Source of the DNA: Saccharopolyspora dendranthemae
GTDB lineage: Bacteria; Actinomycetota; Actinomycetes; Mycobacteriales; Pseudonocardiaceae
DNA length: 64,000 nucleotides
NCBI RefSeq assembly: GCF_007829955.1
Contig: NZ_VIWX01000005.1
Span: 124,001 to 188,000, forward strand
Direction: 5' to 3'
Of the stretch, positions 1 through 8,686 are shown one piece after another. The notes beneath the pieces were generated by a model that was given only the letters and a program-made list of their open reading frames with translations, did no database searches and was not told the DNA's origin. The translations under genes and the position numbers were made by a program. Numbering within the stretch: the stretch's first letter is position 1; the number at the start of each line of letters is the position of its first letter.

Positions 1-454
1 ACTCGGTGGCCTCGATGTCGACGTCGATGGCCTTGAGGCCGTAGGCGTCGATCAGCTTCTGGTAGGCGCCCGCCAGCTGCTGGGCGTCGCCGCACACCTC
101 GCCGAGCTTGGTGCCGGAGTACCCGCCGATGGACGGGATCACGTCGCCGCCGGCGCCGCGGATCGCGTCGATGGTGGCCTTGTCCTGGCCGTCGAGCGGG
201 CGCTGGCCGTCCCACGCGGGGTTGCAGCCGCCGTCTGAATTGATGAAGGCGAGGGTGAAGTCCTTGATGCCGGTCGCGTTCATGACGTCGGCGGGCGCGG
301 GCGGGCTGCCCCAGCCGTTGTACAGGTAGGGCGAGGCGGCGACCGGGCTCGTGGCCGCGCTGGGCTCTTCGGCGCTGAGCGCGGGGGCCGCTCCGATGGC
401 CAACGTGCCGAGGACGGCGGCGCCGGCGAGCAGGCTCTTGCGGATCTTGCTCAC
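1..454 (-). CDS. Secreted GH18 chitinase, N-terminal part (cut by window edge)
   Basis: The reverse strand reads from a GTG at 454 without a stop to base 1, so only about 150 N-terminal residues are visible. A basic start followed by a hydrophobic segment (SLLAGAAVLGTLAIGA) ending near ALSAEEP is a signal peptide, so the protein is exported. The mature part begins with PYLYNGWGSPP and contains SIGGYSG and then KAIDVDIEATE at the edge. The latter fits the GH18 signature DxxDxDxE, whose final Glu is the catalytic acid. The family hydrolyses beta-1,4 linkages of chitin. A strong ribosome site (aaggagg on the minus strand, 460-467) supports the GTG start. A DasR-like palindrome lies about 110 bp upstream, which fits control by N-acetylglucosamine. 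The C-terminal domains, including any carbohydrate-binding module, lie outside the window. Confidence 0.85.
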   Translation of the reverse strand, partial: MSKIRKSLLAGAAVLGTLAIGAAPALSAEEPSAATSPVAASPYLYNGWGSPPAPADVMNATGIKDFTLAFINSDGGCNPAWDGQRPLDGQDKATIDAIRGAGGDVIPSIGGYSGTKLGEVCGDAQQLAGAYQKLIDAYGLKAIDVDIEATE

Positions 455-559
455 GCTTCCTCCTTCGGGGTGTGCGTCGCGCGATCGGGGGACTGCGCGA
501 ATTCGCAGGTCACAGGCGGGGGAGGCCTGCGATGGAAGGAAATCTGCCAGAGCGCAAAA

Positions 560-576
560 TTGGTTTGTACCACCAA
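560..576. promoter_or_regulatory. Putative DasR-type operator upstream of the chitinase
   Basis: The palindrome ttggtttgtaccaccaa has TTGGT and ACCAA arms and embeds TGGTTTGTACCA, close to the dre core TGGTCTAGACCA bound by the GntR repressor DasR in streptomycetes. Chitinase genes are classic DasR targets. It sits 105-120 bp before the chitinase start and about 110 bp before adnA, so either promoter could be affected, but the chitinase is the expected target. It is inferred from sequence alone. Confidence 0.4.
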
Positions 577-684
577 ACGCCGGAGCGCGATCCCACATTC
601 ACAGTTGGGAATCACGGACAACTCGGGCACATCCCGGCGTGCCCAGAGCCGATCTTGTCTGGTTGACGTGGTTCCATTCGGTGC

Positions 685-3600
685 GTGCCTCCCGCGACTT
701 CGCCCGTGCTCGTGCGCCGCGCCGGAACCGCGCGCCGCGCCACGACCTGGGACGAAGCGGGTCGGCGGGCGCTGGAGCACTCCTTCGGATTCCTGCGCGT
801 GCTGGGCGGGCCGGGAACGGGCAAGTCGACGCTGATCGCCGAGATCGCGGCCGACCGGATCCGAAACCGGGGCGTGTCACCGGAGAACGTCCTCGTGCTG
901 ACCTCCAGCCGCCGCGCGGCGTCGTGGATGCGCACCGAGATCACCCGGTTGCTCACCGGATCCGGCGAGGACGTGCGCACCGCCCCGGAGCCGCTGGTGC
1001 GCACCGTGCACTCCTACGCGTTCGCCGTCCTGCGCCTGCAGGCCGTGCGCGACGAGCTCCCGCCGCCGCAGCTGCTCAACGGACCGGATCAGGACGCCCT
1101 GGTCCGGGAACTCCTCGAAGGTGACGTCGAGCAGGGTTCCCGCGACTGGCCGGAGCCGCTGCAACCGGCGCTGACCGTCCCGGGATTCGCCGAGGAGCTC
1201 CGGGACCTGCTGCTGCGCGCGGCCGAACGCGGCGTCGATCCGGACCGGCTGATCGCGCTGGGACGCGAGCACGGCCGTCCGGAGTGGATCGCGGCCGGTC
1301 GCTTCGGCAGGCAGTACGAGCAGGTCACGCTGCTGCGCGGAGCGGGAGGATCGCAGGCCGCCGCGCTGGACGCCGCGGAGCTGGTCGGCTCGGCGCGGCT
1401 CGCCTTCGCCACCGATTCGAGCCTGCTCATGGCCGAGCAGGACCGGGTCCGGCACGTGCTGGTCGACGACGCGCAGCACCTGGATCCGCAGCAGTACCGG
1501 CTGATCCGCACCCTCGGCGACACGGCCACCGAGTTCGTCCTGGCCGGGGACCCGGACCAGGCCGTCTACACGTTCCGCGGCGCGGATCCGCGCTGCCTGC
1601 TCGACGCGGACCCCGACGGCACCAGCACCACGGCGCTCACGATCGATCACCGCATGTCGAAGTCGGTACGAGAAGCGGTGCAGCGCTTGGCTTCCCGGCT
1701 TCCGGGACACGGTCCGCAGCGACGGCTGGCTGAACCGGAGCCGCAGTCCGAGGAGGACGAGACGGCGGGCGGTTCGGTGCAGGTGCGGTTGCTGGCGACC
1801 GAGGCGCAGGAGGCGGCGTGGGTCGCCGATCAGCTCCGCAGGGCCCACCTGCTCGACGAGATCCCCTGGTCGCGGATGGGTGTCGTGGTCCGCTCGACGG
1901 GCCGGTCGCTGCCGGTGCTGCGTCGCGCGCTGCTGGCCGCCGGGGTGCCGATCGCGCTGCCCGTGGACGACGTGCCGCTGCCCCAGCGCTCCGCCGTCCG
2001 CCCGCTGCTGACCCTGCTGCGCTGCGCGGTACGCCCGCACGAGCTCGATTCCGATGCCGCGGCGTTGCTGCTGTCATCCCAGCTCGGTGGCGCCGACCCG
2101 CTCGCGCTGCGCCGGTTGCGGCGCGGTCTGCTCCGCCTCGAATCGGCGTCCGGGGCAGGGCGTCCCAGCGGTGAGCTGCTGGTCGAGGTGCTGACCGAGG
2201 GCGACCGTCTCGCGGCGCTGGAGGATTCGGCGGCCGAGCCGGCTCGCCGTGTCGCCTCCCTGCTGCGCACCGCGCGGGAGTCGGTGGAGAAGGGGCAGTC
2301 CGTCGAGGAAACCCTGTGGCGGGTGTGGAAGGCCAGCGGTCTGGAGAAGCGCTGGGTCGCCCAGTCCGAGCGCCACGGCATCTCCGGTGCGCAGGCAGAC
2401 CGCGACCTGGACGCGATCGTGGCGCTGTTCGATGCCGCCGCCCAGTTCGTCGATCGGTCGCCCGGCAACGACGCGGCCGGTTTCGCCGACTACCTCACCG
2501 ACCAGCAGATCGCAGGTTCCTCGCTGGCACCGACCGCTCCTCGCGACAACGCGGTGCAGATCCTCACCGCGCACGCCGCGACCGGGCAGGAGTGGGACGT
2601 CGTCGCGGTTCCCGGTGTGCAGGAGGGCAGTTGGCCGGACCTGCGGCTGCGCGGGTCGCTGCTGGGCGTGGAGCACCTGGTCGACGTGCTGTCCGGGATG
2701 ACCGCGGAACGCGTGTCGGCGACCGCGCCGCTGCTGGCCGAGGAGCGCCGGTTGCTGCTGGTCGCCGCGAGCCGCGCCCGGCGGAGCCTGCTGGTCAGCG
2801 CGGTGCGCGGCGAGGACGAGCAGCCGTCCCGGTTCCTCGACGAGCTCGACGGCGTGGAGAGCGATCCGGATTCGGCGGAGCGCCCGATCGCCCGTCCCGA
2901 GCGAGGTCTCACGCTGGCCGACCTGGTCGGCGAGCTGCGCCGGGTGGTCTGCGACGCCGACGAGCCCGAGGAGCGCAAGCGCCGCGCTGCCGCGCAACTG
3001 GCCCGCCTCGCGGCCGACGGCGTGCCGGGGGCGGATCCCGGAACCTGGTACGGATTGCCCGAACCCTCCACCGACGCACCGCTGATCACCGGCGACGACC
3101 CGGTCAAGGTCTCGCCGTCCACGGTGGACATCCTCGCGAAGTGCCCGCTGCGCTGGCTGGTGGAGCGCAACGGCGGGCAGGACACCGCCGAACTCGCCGC
3201 CGTCACAGGCACTCTCGTGCACGCGCTGGTGCAGGCGGCCGCCGACGGCGCCGACACCACCCAGCTGCACCAGGCTCTGGACGAGGCGTGGCAGAGCATC
3301 GACGCCGGAGCGCCGTGGTTCTCCCGCAAGGAGCGCAAGCGCGTCGAGGGCATGCTCAACGCCTTCGTGGTCTGGCTCGTCCAGTCCCGCGCCGAACTCA
3401 CCCAGGTCGGCGTGGAGCGCGACCTCGACGTCACCGTGCAGGGACGCGAGGGCGGGCCGTGGCTGCGGTTGCGCGGCCGCGTCGACCGGCTCGAGACCGA
3501 CGCGGACGGCCGTCCGGTCGTGATCGACGTCAAGACCGCGAAAGCACCGGTCAGCAAGGGCGATGCCGAAGAGCACCCGCAGCTGGCGGTGTACCAGCTG

Positions 3601-3873
3601 GCCGCCGCGCTCGGCGCTTTCGGCGACGAGGACGAGCCCGGTGGCGCCCGGCTGCTCTACGTCGCGAAGTCGGACCGCAAGGGTTCCGCCACCGAACGCG
3701 CGCAGGAACCGCTCGACCAGGAGAAGATCAAGGTGTGGCTCGACGTCGTGCACAGCGCAGCGGAGTCCAGTCTCGGGCCCGCGTACGTGGCCAGTGAGAA
3801 CACCGACTGCCCGCGCTGCCCGGCGCGGACCAGCTGCCCGGTTCACCCCGCAGGCAGGCAGGTCTCGCAGTGA
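685..3873 (+). CDS. adnA: AdnA-like helicase/nuclease subunit
   Basis: A 1062-residue protein with a UvrD/Rep-type motor at the N-terminus and a RecB-like nuclease at the C-terminus, the architecture of AdnA in the mycobacterial AdnAB complex that resects double-strand breaks. Walker A is GGPGTGKST (residues 41-49). The Walker B position near residue 260 reads VDDAQ rather than the usual DExQ, as expected for the weaker motor of the pair. The nuclease domain shows GRVDRL and then VIDVKTAK near residue 945. An iron-sulphur staple is indicated by one Cys near 820 (AKCPLRW) and a CxxCxxxxxC group near the C-terminus (CPRCPARTSC). The stop overlaps the start of adnB by 4 bases (GTGA), so the two subunits are translationally coupled. 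The GTG start at 685 is the longest reasonable choice; a GTG at 703 is possible. Confidence 0.88.
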   Translation: MPPATSPVLVRRAGTARRATTWDEAGRRALEHSFGFLRVLGGPGTGKSTLIAEIAADRIRNRGVSPENVLVLTSSRRAASWMRTEITRLLTGSGEDVRTAPEPLVRTVHSYAFAVLRLQAVRDELPPPQLLNGPDQDALVRELLEGDVEQGSRDWPEPLQPALTVPGFAEELRDLLLRAAERGVDPDRLIALGREHGRPEWIAAGRFGRQYEQVTLLRGAGGSQAAALDAAELVGSARLAFATDSSLLMAEQDRVRHVLVDDAQHLDPQQYRLIRTLGDTATEFVLAGDPDQAVYTFRGADPRCLLDADPDGTSTTALTIDHRMSKSVREAVQRLASRLPGHGPQRRLAEPEPQSEEDETAGGSVQVRLLATEAQEAAWVADQLRRAHLLDEIPWSRMGVVVRSTGRSLPVLRRALLAAGVPIALPVDDVPLPQRSAVRPLLTLLRCAVRPHELDSDAAALLLSSQLGGADPLALRRLRRGLLRLESASGAGRPSGELLVEVLTEGDRLAALEDSAAEPARRVASLLRTARESVEKGQSVEETLWRVWKASGLEKRWVAQSERHGISGAQADRDLDAIVALFDAAAQFVDRSPGNDAAGFADYLTDQQIAGSSLAPTAPRDNAVQILTAHAATGQEWDVVAVPGVQEGSWPDLRLRGSLLGVEHLVDVLSGMTAERVSATAPLLAEERRLLLVAASRARRSLLVSAVRGEDEQPSRFLDELDGVESDPDSAERPIARPERGLTLADLVGELRRVVCDADEPEERKRRAAAQLARLAADGVPGADPGTWYGLPEPSTDAPLITGDDPVKVSPSTVDILAKCPLRWLVERNGGQDTAELAAVTGTLVHALVQAAADGADTTQLHQALDEAWQSIDAGAPWFSRKERKRVEGMLNAFVVWLVQSRAELTQVGVERDLDVTVQGREGGPWLRLRGRVDRLETDADGRPVVIDVKTAKAPVSKGDAEEHPQLAVYQLAAALGAFGDEDEPGGARLLYVAKSDRKGSATERAQEPLDQEKIKVWLDVVHSAAESSLGPAYVASENTDCPRCPARTSCPVHPAGRQVSQ

Positions 3874-6800
3874 TCAGTCCGCAGCGCGTCGCCCAGGCGC
3901 TGGGCCTGCACCAGCCCACGCCCGAACAGGCCGAGGTGATCGCGGCACCGCCGGAACCGGCGCTGGTGGTGGCCGGTGCCGGTGCGGGCAAGACCGAGAC
4001 GATGGCCGCGCGCGTCGTGTGGCTCGTGGCGAACCAGCTGGTCACGCCCGAGCGGGTGCTGGGCCTGACCTTCACCCGCAAGGCCGCTCGCCAGCTCGCC
4101 GACCGGGTCCGCGCCCGGCTGCGCAGGCTCGCCGGGTCGGGTCTGCTCGACGAGGTGGACCCGAGCGGGCAGCTGCGCTCGGCGGTGCTCACCGAGGAAC
4201 CGACCGTCCTGACCTACCACGCCTACGCCGGGCGCATCGTCGGCGAGCACGGTCTGCGCGTGCCGGTCGAACCCGGCGCGCGGCTGCTCACCGCGACCGC
4301 GTCCTGGCAGCTCGCGCACCGCGTGGTGGCGACCTGGACCGAGGACCTCGACACCGACAAGGTGCCCGCGACCGTCACCGGCTACCTGCTGTCGCTGGCG
4401 GGCGAGATCGCCGAACACCTGGTGAGCACGGACGATCTGCGGGTTCACGCCGAAAAGCTGTGCGAGGCGGTGGAGAACGCGCCGCGCGCCAAGGGGCAGC
4501 GCGCCAACCTCCCGCAGGATCTGGTGAAGGTCGTTGCCGCACAACGGCTCCGGGTCGCGATGCTTCCACTGGTCGAGGAGTACGCGCAGCGCAAGCGGCG
4601 CGAGGGCGCGATGGACTTCGCCGACCAGATGTCGCTGGCGGCCCACCTCGCCGCCGGGCACCCGGAGGTCGTCGAGGGCGAGAAGGCCCGCTACGGCGCG
4701 GTGCTGCTCGACGAGTACCAGGACACCGGGCACGCCCAGCGCGTCCTGCTGCGCTCGCTGTTCGGCGGGGAGTCCGCTTCCCTGCCGGTGACCTCGGTGG
4801 GCGACCCAGCCCAGGCGATCTACGGCTGGCGCGGCGCGAGCGCGGCGAACCTGCCCCGCTTTACCACCGACTTCCCGCGCACCGAGGTCGACCACCTCGC
4901 GCCCGCGCACCGCTACGGACTGCTGACGAGCTTCCGCAATCCGGAGGAAGTGCTGCGGGTCGCCAACGTCGTCTCCGAACCGCTGCGCAGGATCGGCCTG
5001 GAGGTCGAGGAGCTCCGCGCGCGCGAAGGCGCCGACGAGGGCGACATCCGGGTCCTGCTGGCCGAGCACGTCCGCGCCGAGCGCGAGTGGGTGGCCGACC
5101 GGATCCACGCCCACTGGCGGGCCTCCCTGGACGAGACGGGCCGGCCGCCGACCGCGGCGGTGCTGGTCCGTCGCCGCGCGGACATGGCCGACATCGCGGT
5201 GGCGCTGCGGGAACGCGGTCTGCCGGTGGAGGTCGTCGGACTCGGCGGTCTGCTGGACGAACCGGAGGTGCGCGACCTGGTCAGCGCGCTGCGGCTGCTC
5301 GTCGACCCGCTCGCCGGCACCGCGGCCGCCCGGCTGCTGACCGGCTCGCGCTGGCGGATCGGCGCCGCCGACCTGGCCGCGCTCTGGGAACGGGCGAGGG
5401 AGCTCGGCGCGCAGTTCTTCGGCGAACCGGAGTCCGACGACCCCTCGGCCGTGGTCCAGGCGGCGATGCCCGGCGAGAACGCCGAGCAGGCGGGACTGGC
5501 CGACGCGCTGGACGATCCCGGCTCGCCGGAGCGCTACTCGGAGCACGGTTACGAACGCATCCGCAGGCTCGGCGGTGAGCTGGCCGCGCTGCGGCGGCGC
5601 CTCGACCAGCCGCTGCCCGAGCTGGTCGCCGACGCCGAGCGGACGCTGCTGCTGGACATCGAAAGTCTCGCCCGCCCAGGCGGTGTCGGCCGCATCCACC
5701 TCGACGCCTTCGCCGACGTCGTCACCTCGTTCACCACCGCCAGCCCGTCGGCCACGCTGCCGTCGCTGCTGGACTACTTCGCCGCCGCCGAACGTGCCGA
5801 GGACGGCCTGGAACCGGGGGAGGTCGAGGTCGCCGACGACCGCGTCCAGATCCTCACCGTGCACGCGGCCAAGGGCTTGGAGTGGCAGGTCGTGGCCGTT
5901 CCTCACCTGGTCAACGACGTCTTCCCGGGCAAGCGGAAGTCCTCGTCGTGGCTGCGGTCGGTCACCTCGCTGCCCGCGGAGCTGCGCGGCGACGCCCCCG
6001 ACCTGCCCGCGCTCGACGTCGACCGGCTCCACGGGCTGGACCGCAAGGAGCTGGGCGAGGCGCTGAGCATCCACGACGAGGAGTTCGAGGAGCGGCGCCT
6101 CGCCGAGGAGCGCCGCCTGTTCTACGTGGCGGTGACCCGCTCGGAGCGGACCCTGCTGCTGTCCGGGCACTGGTGGGGTGAGAACGGCGACCGCCCGAAG
6201 GGCCCGTCGGACTTCCTGACCGAGACCGCGCAGGTCGTGCACGACGACCGCGTCGGCGTCATCGACGAGTGGTGCCCGGCTCCGGACGAGGACGCCGAGA
6301 ACCCGCTGGCGGACGAGGTCCGCTCCGCGGAGTGGCCGGTCGACCCGCTCGGCCCGCGCCGCGCCGCCGTCGCCGAAGGCGCCGACCTCGTGCGCTCAGC
6401 GATGAACAGCGCGGATTCGCCCGAGCCGGAGGAGGATCCCGACGGCTGGGCCCGCGACGTCGACGTCCTGCTCGCCGAACGGGCCGCCGCCGCGCAACGC
6501 AGGGAGCAGGTCGCGCTGCCGGACCACCTGTCGGTGAGCCAGCTCGTGGAGCTCGCGGGCGACACCGACGCGCTGGCCCGCAGGTTGCGCCGTCCGCTGC
6601 CGTACCCGCCGAACCCGATGACCCGCCGGGGAACGGCGTTCCACGCCTGGCTGGAGCACCGCTTCACCTCCTCGGCGCTGCTGGACGTCGACGAGCTGCC
6701 CGGCGCGGCCGACGATTCGGCCCCGCTGCACGAGGACCTCGCTGAGCTGCAGGAGGCGTTCCTGCGCGGTACCTGGGCCGATCGGACGCCGCACCGGGTC

Positions 6801-7115
6801 GAGGTGCCCTTCGAGACGCAGGTCGAGGGAATCGTGCTGCGCGGCCGGATGGACGCCGTCTTCGCCGATCCCGACGGCGGCTGGACCGTCGTCGACTGGA
6901 AGACCGGCGGGGTCCCCAACGGCGACCAGATCCCGTCCCTGTCGGTCCAGCTCGCCTCCTACCGGCTGGCCTGGGCGGAGTTGTCGAGGACACCGCTGGA
7001 GAAGGTCCGCGCGGCCTTCCACTACGTCCGCCACGACCACACGCTCCGGCCCACCGATCTCCGCGACGCGGAGGGCTTGCGCGACCTCATCACCGCGGTC
7101 CCGAAGAACAGCTGA
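3870..7115 (+). CDS. adnB: AdnB-like helicase/nuclease subunit
   Basis: A 1081-residue UvrD-type helicase fused to a RecB-family nuclease; with the preceding gene it should form the AdnAB heterodimer for end resection in recombinational repair. The motor is canonical: VAGAGAGKTE (Walker A, about residues 33-43), LLDEYQDTGHAQ (Walker B/motif II), GDPAQAIYGWRGA (motif III), LTVHAAKGLEW (motif V) and FYVAVTRSE (motif VI). The nuclease module has GRMDAVF and VVDWKTGG near residue 1008, containing the metal-binding Asp and Lys, followed by QLASYRLAW. The intact motif II contrasts with VDDAQ in the partner, consistent with AdnB as the lead motor. It starts at a GTG overlapping the adnA stop. Confidence 0.9.
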   Translation: MISPQRVAQALGLHQPTPEQAEVIAAPPEPALVVAGAGAGKTETMAARVVWLVANQLVTPERVLGLTFTRKAARQLADRVRARLRRLAGSGLLDEVDPSGQLRSAVLTEEPTVLTYHAYAGRIVGEHGLRVPVEPGARLLTATASWQLAHRVVATWTEDLDTDKVPATVTGYLLSLAGEIAEHLVSTDDLRVHAEKLCEAVENAPRAKGQRANLPQDLVKVVAAQRLRVAMLPLVEEYAQRKRREGAMDFADQMSLAAHLAAGHPEVVEGEKARYGAVLLDEYQDTGHAQRVLLRSLFGGESASLPVTSVGDPAQAIYGWRGASAANLPRFTTDFPRTEVDHLAPAHRYGLLTSFRNPEEVLRVANVVSEPLRRIGLEVEELRAREGADEGDIRVLLAEHVRAEREWVADRIHAHWRASLDETGRPPTAAVLVRRRADMADIAVALRERGLPVEVVGLGGLLDEPEVRDLVSALRLLVDPLAGTAAARLLTGSRWRIGAADLAALWERARELGAQFFGEPESDDPSAVVQAAMPGENAEQAGLADALDDPGSPERYSEHGYERIRRLGGELAALRRRLDQPLPELVADAERTLLLDIESLARPGGVGRIHLDAFADVVTSFTTASPSATLPSLLDYFAAAERAEDGLEPGEVEVADDRVQILTVHAAKGLEWQVVAVPHLVNDVFPGKRKSSSWLRSVTSLPAELRGDAPDLPALDVDRLHGLDRKELGEALSIHDEEFEERRLAEERRLFYVAVTRSERTLLLSGHWWGENGDRPKGPSDFLTETAQVVHDDRVGVIDEWCPAPDEDAENPLADEVRSAEWPVDPLGPRRAAVAEGADLVRSAMNSADSPEPEEDPDGWARDVDVLLAERAAAAQRREQVALPDHLSVSQLVELAGDTDALARRLRRPLPYPPNPMTRRGTAFHAWLEHRFTSSALLDVDELPGAADDSAPLHEDLAELQEAFLRGTWADRTPHRVEVPFETQVEGIVLRGRMDAVFADPDGGWTVVDWKTGGVPNGDQIPSLSVQLASYRLAWAELSRTPLEKVRAAFHYVRHDHTLRPTDLRDAEGLRDLITAVPKNS

Positions 7116-7169
7116 AGATGTACACGTTCGGGTGGTGGAGCTTGAGTTCGGAGTGCGCGGCGACCGACT

Positions 7170-7787
7170 ATGCCCGCGATGAACACCGACTGGAAGCTCA
7201 CCACTCCGCCGGAATCCGCAGTGCGCGTGGACACCGAAGTTCTCGCCATGCGCGCCCCTCTGGTGCGGGTCCACCGCGACGATGAGGGCACCTGGACCTT
7301 CGAAGGCCCGGCTGCCACGGGTCGGGAGTCCAAGCAGACCAAGCTGCACGCCGTCGTGGGCGCCTGGCCGCACGTCGCAGCGCTGTCCGACCTCCACGCG
7401 GGCAGCGCGGTCATCTGGTCGTGGCGGCAGCACGGCTGGGCCAGCGAGTTCGTCTGCGAATGCGGCAGCTGCGAGCAGCCCGTCGCCGGCGACATCGACC
7501 GCCAGAGCTGGCCCGCGGAACTGCAGCCGCACACGATCATCAGCGTCGAGCAGACCGCGCTGTCCGGTCAGCGCCCGCTCGCCGACATCATCAACACCCC
7601 GGGCGGCATCGCGATGCTCGGCCCGGGCGACCACCGGCGCACGGTCGACATGATGACCCCGGTGGCGCTGGCCAACGTCATCCGCCGCTGGCCGCACACC
7701 GTCCAGGCCATGCGGGTCCTCCAGGAAGGCCGGGGGATGCGCTGGAATCAAGAAGGGCTCAACTGGCACGAATACGCCCTGGCCTGA
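7170..7787 (+). CDS. Hypothetical protein, 205 aa
   Basis: I do not recognise a family. The protein has no signal peptide or membrane span. It contains a cysteine cluster FVCECGSCEQ near residue 93 (CxCxxC), which could bind zinc, then a region LADIINTPGGIAML and a C-terminal segment rich in Trp and His (RWPHTVQAM, LNWHEYALA). ATG codons at 7170 and 7179 are both possible starts. It lies 54 bp after adnB on the same strand and may be co-transcribed, but nothing ties it functionally to DNA repair. A structured repeat follows its stop and separates it from the convergent gene. Confidence 0.6.
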   Translation: MPAMNTDWKLTTPPESAVRVDTEVLAMRAPLVRVHRDDEGTWTFEGPAATGRESKQTKLHAVVGAWPHVAALSDLHAGSAVIWSWRQHGWASEFVCECGSCEQPVAGDIDRQSWPAELQPHTIISVEQTALSGQRPLADIINTPGGIAMLGPGDHRRTVDMMTPVALANVIRRWPHTVQAMRVLQEGRGMRWNQEGLNWHEYALA

Positions 7788-7803
7788 TCTTTTTCGCGTT
7801 CTC

Positions 7804-7953
7804 GCTTTGCGTGGCGGTGCGGGTAGCGGAACCTCAGCGGCCCTCTGGGTCCGGGCGCCACTCCTGATGTATGCCAAACGGCATCGCGGCGTCCTCCCCA
7901 GAGGACCGCTGAGAACCCGCGGCGGTGCCGGTTGAGTCCCGCACCTGAAGCAA
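7804..7953 (+). repeat. Structured intergenic repeat, family 1, copy A
   Basis: About 150 bp between two convergent genes, homologous to 10275-10428. A 17-nt arm (7833-7849, ctcagcggccctctggg) pairs with 7897-7913 with one mismatch. The loop holds a small hairpin ATGCC-aaac-GGCAT. The outer flanks GGTGCGGG and CCCGCACC also pair. The blocks gctttgcgtggcggtgcgggt, ctcctgatgtatgcca and aacccgcggcggtgc are nearly unchanged between copies while the stem arms differ and compensate. It could act as a bidirectional terminator, a structured RNA or a REP-like element. Confidence 0.75.
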
Positions 7954-8014
7954 TCGCAGGCCCGGCGCTGGTTCGGGTTTCGTTCCGGGCTGGAACGCCT
8001 CTTGGTGAGAGCGG

Positions 8015-8650
8015 TTAGGCGTTCTCGGTCAGCTGGGGGTGTTCCAGGAGTTTGGAGTAGAGGACTTCGAGGAGCCAGCGGCCGAACATCGACGAGCCGA
8101 ACTCGGCGGCGCGGTTCTCCGGTGCGATCACCAGGTGGGCGGAGTCCTCGGCAGCGGTCGTGACGGCACCGGCCCCGTAGTAGTCCAGCTCCAGCATCGA
8201 CAGCGCGTCGTAGCGGTGGTCGCCCGGGAGGACGACCGCGCAGGGCGCGAGCGTCAGCAGCATCCCGCAGGCCCGCAGCGCGCGGGACGGTGTGGACACC
8301 GGAACCAGGATCCCGATCAGGTCGACCGCCGCCACCGGCAACTGGTCGTGGTGCTCGGGTTCCGACCACGCCTTGAACCACGCCGGATTGAGCTCGGGTC
8401 CCCACCCGTTGTGCAGACGCCATTCATGGACGTCGGGCCGAATGCGGGCCACCGCCGTGAACCGGGTGCCGAGCACGTCGACATCCGGTACTAGATTCCC
8501 GTCCCAGCCGAGAGCGCGGGCCGCGTGCTGAAGCTGCTGCACGATCGCATGGTAAACGCCCGGCGGGTGATTTCGGGATGGTGTTTCCCCATTGATTCGC
8601 CACAATTCCGGGCGGTCGTCTTCCGGATGTGCGGAGCGGTTACTGTTCAA
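8015..8650 (-). CDS. Hypothetical protein, 211 aa
   Basis: No family is recognised. The sequence is soluble-looking, with a Trp-rich middle (EWRLHNGWGPELNPAWFKAW) followed by a hydrophobic stretch around LIGILVPVSTPSRALRACGMLLTL. The end (FGRWLLEVLYSKLLEHPQL) is likely helical. The ATG at 8650 gives the longest frame, and shorter GTG starts inside the first 35 residues cannot be excluded. It is divergent from the potassium channel gene, with only 36 bp between starts, so the two promoters must overlap each other's 5' region. Confidence 0.55.
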   Translation of the reverse strand: MNSNRSAHPEDDRPELWRINGETPSRNHPPGVYHAIVQQLQHAARALGWDGNLVPDVDVLGTRFTAVARIRPDVHEWRLHNGWGPELNPAWFKAWSEPEHHDQLPVAAVDLIGILVPVSTPSRALRACGMLLTLAPCAVVLPGDHRYDALSMLELDYYGAGAVTTAAEDSAHLVIAPENRAAEFGSSMFGRWLLEVLYSKLLEHPQLTENA

Positions 8651-8686
8651 CGCCGTGAGTGGTCACAACGTCGGGGAGCACGACTC

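Noticed and set aside
108..329. Plus-strand frame at the left edge
   Set aside because: It is antisense to the GH18 chitinase, whose signal peptide and catalytic motif are clear on the minus strand.
2074..3846. 590-codon antisense frame over adnA, and a 799-codon one over adnB (3843-6242)
   Set aside because: Both are shadows of helicase genes with clear motifs on the plus strand; the antisense products have no motifs.
7804..7953. Small protein on the minus strand of repeat family 1 (CFRCGTQ...YIRSGAR in both copies)
   Set aside because: The shared peptide pieces only mirror the conserved DNA blocks; the variable stem between them breaks any protein similarity and no ribosome site precedes them.
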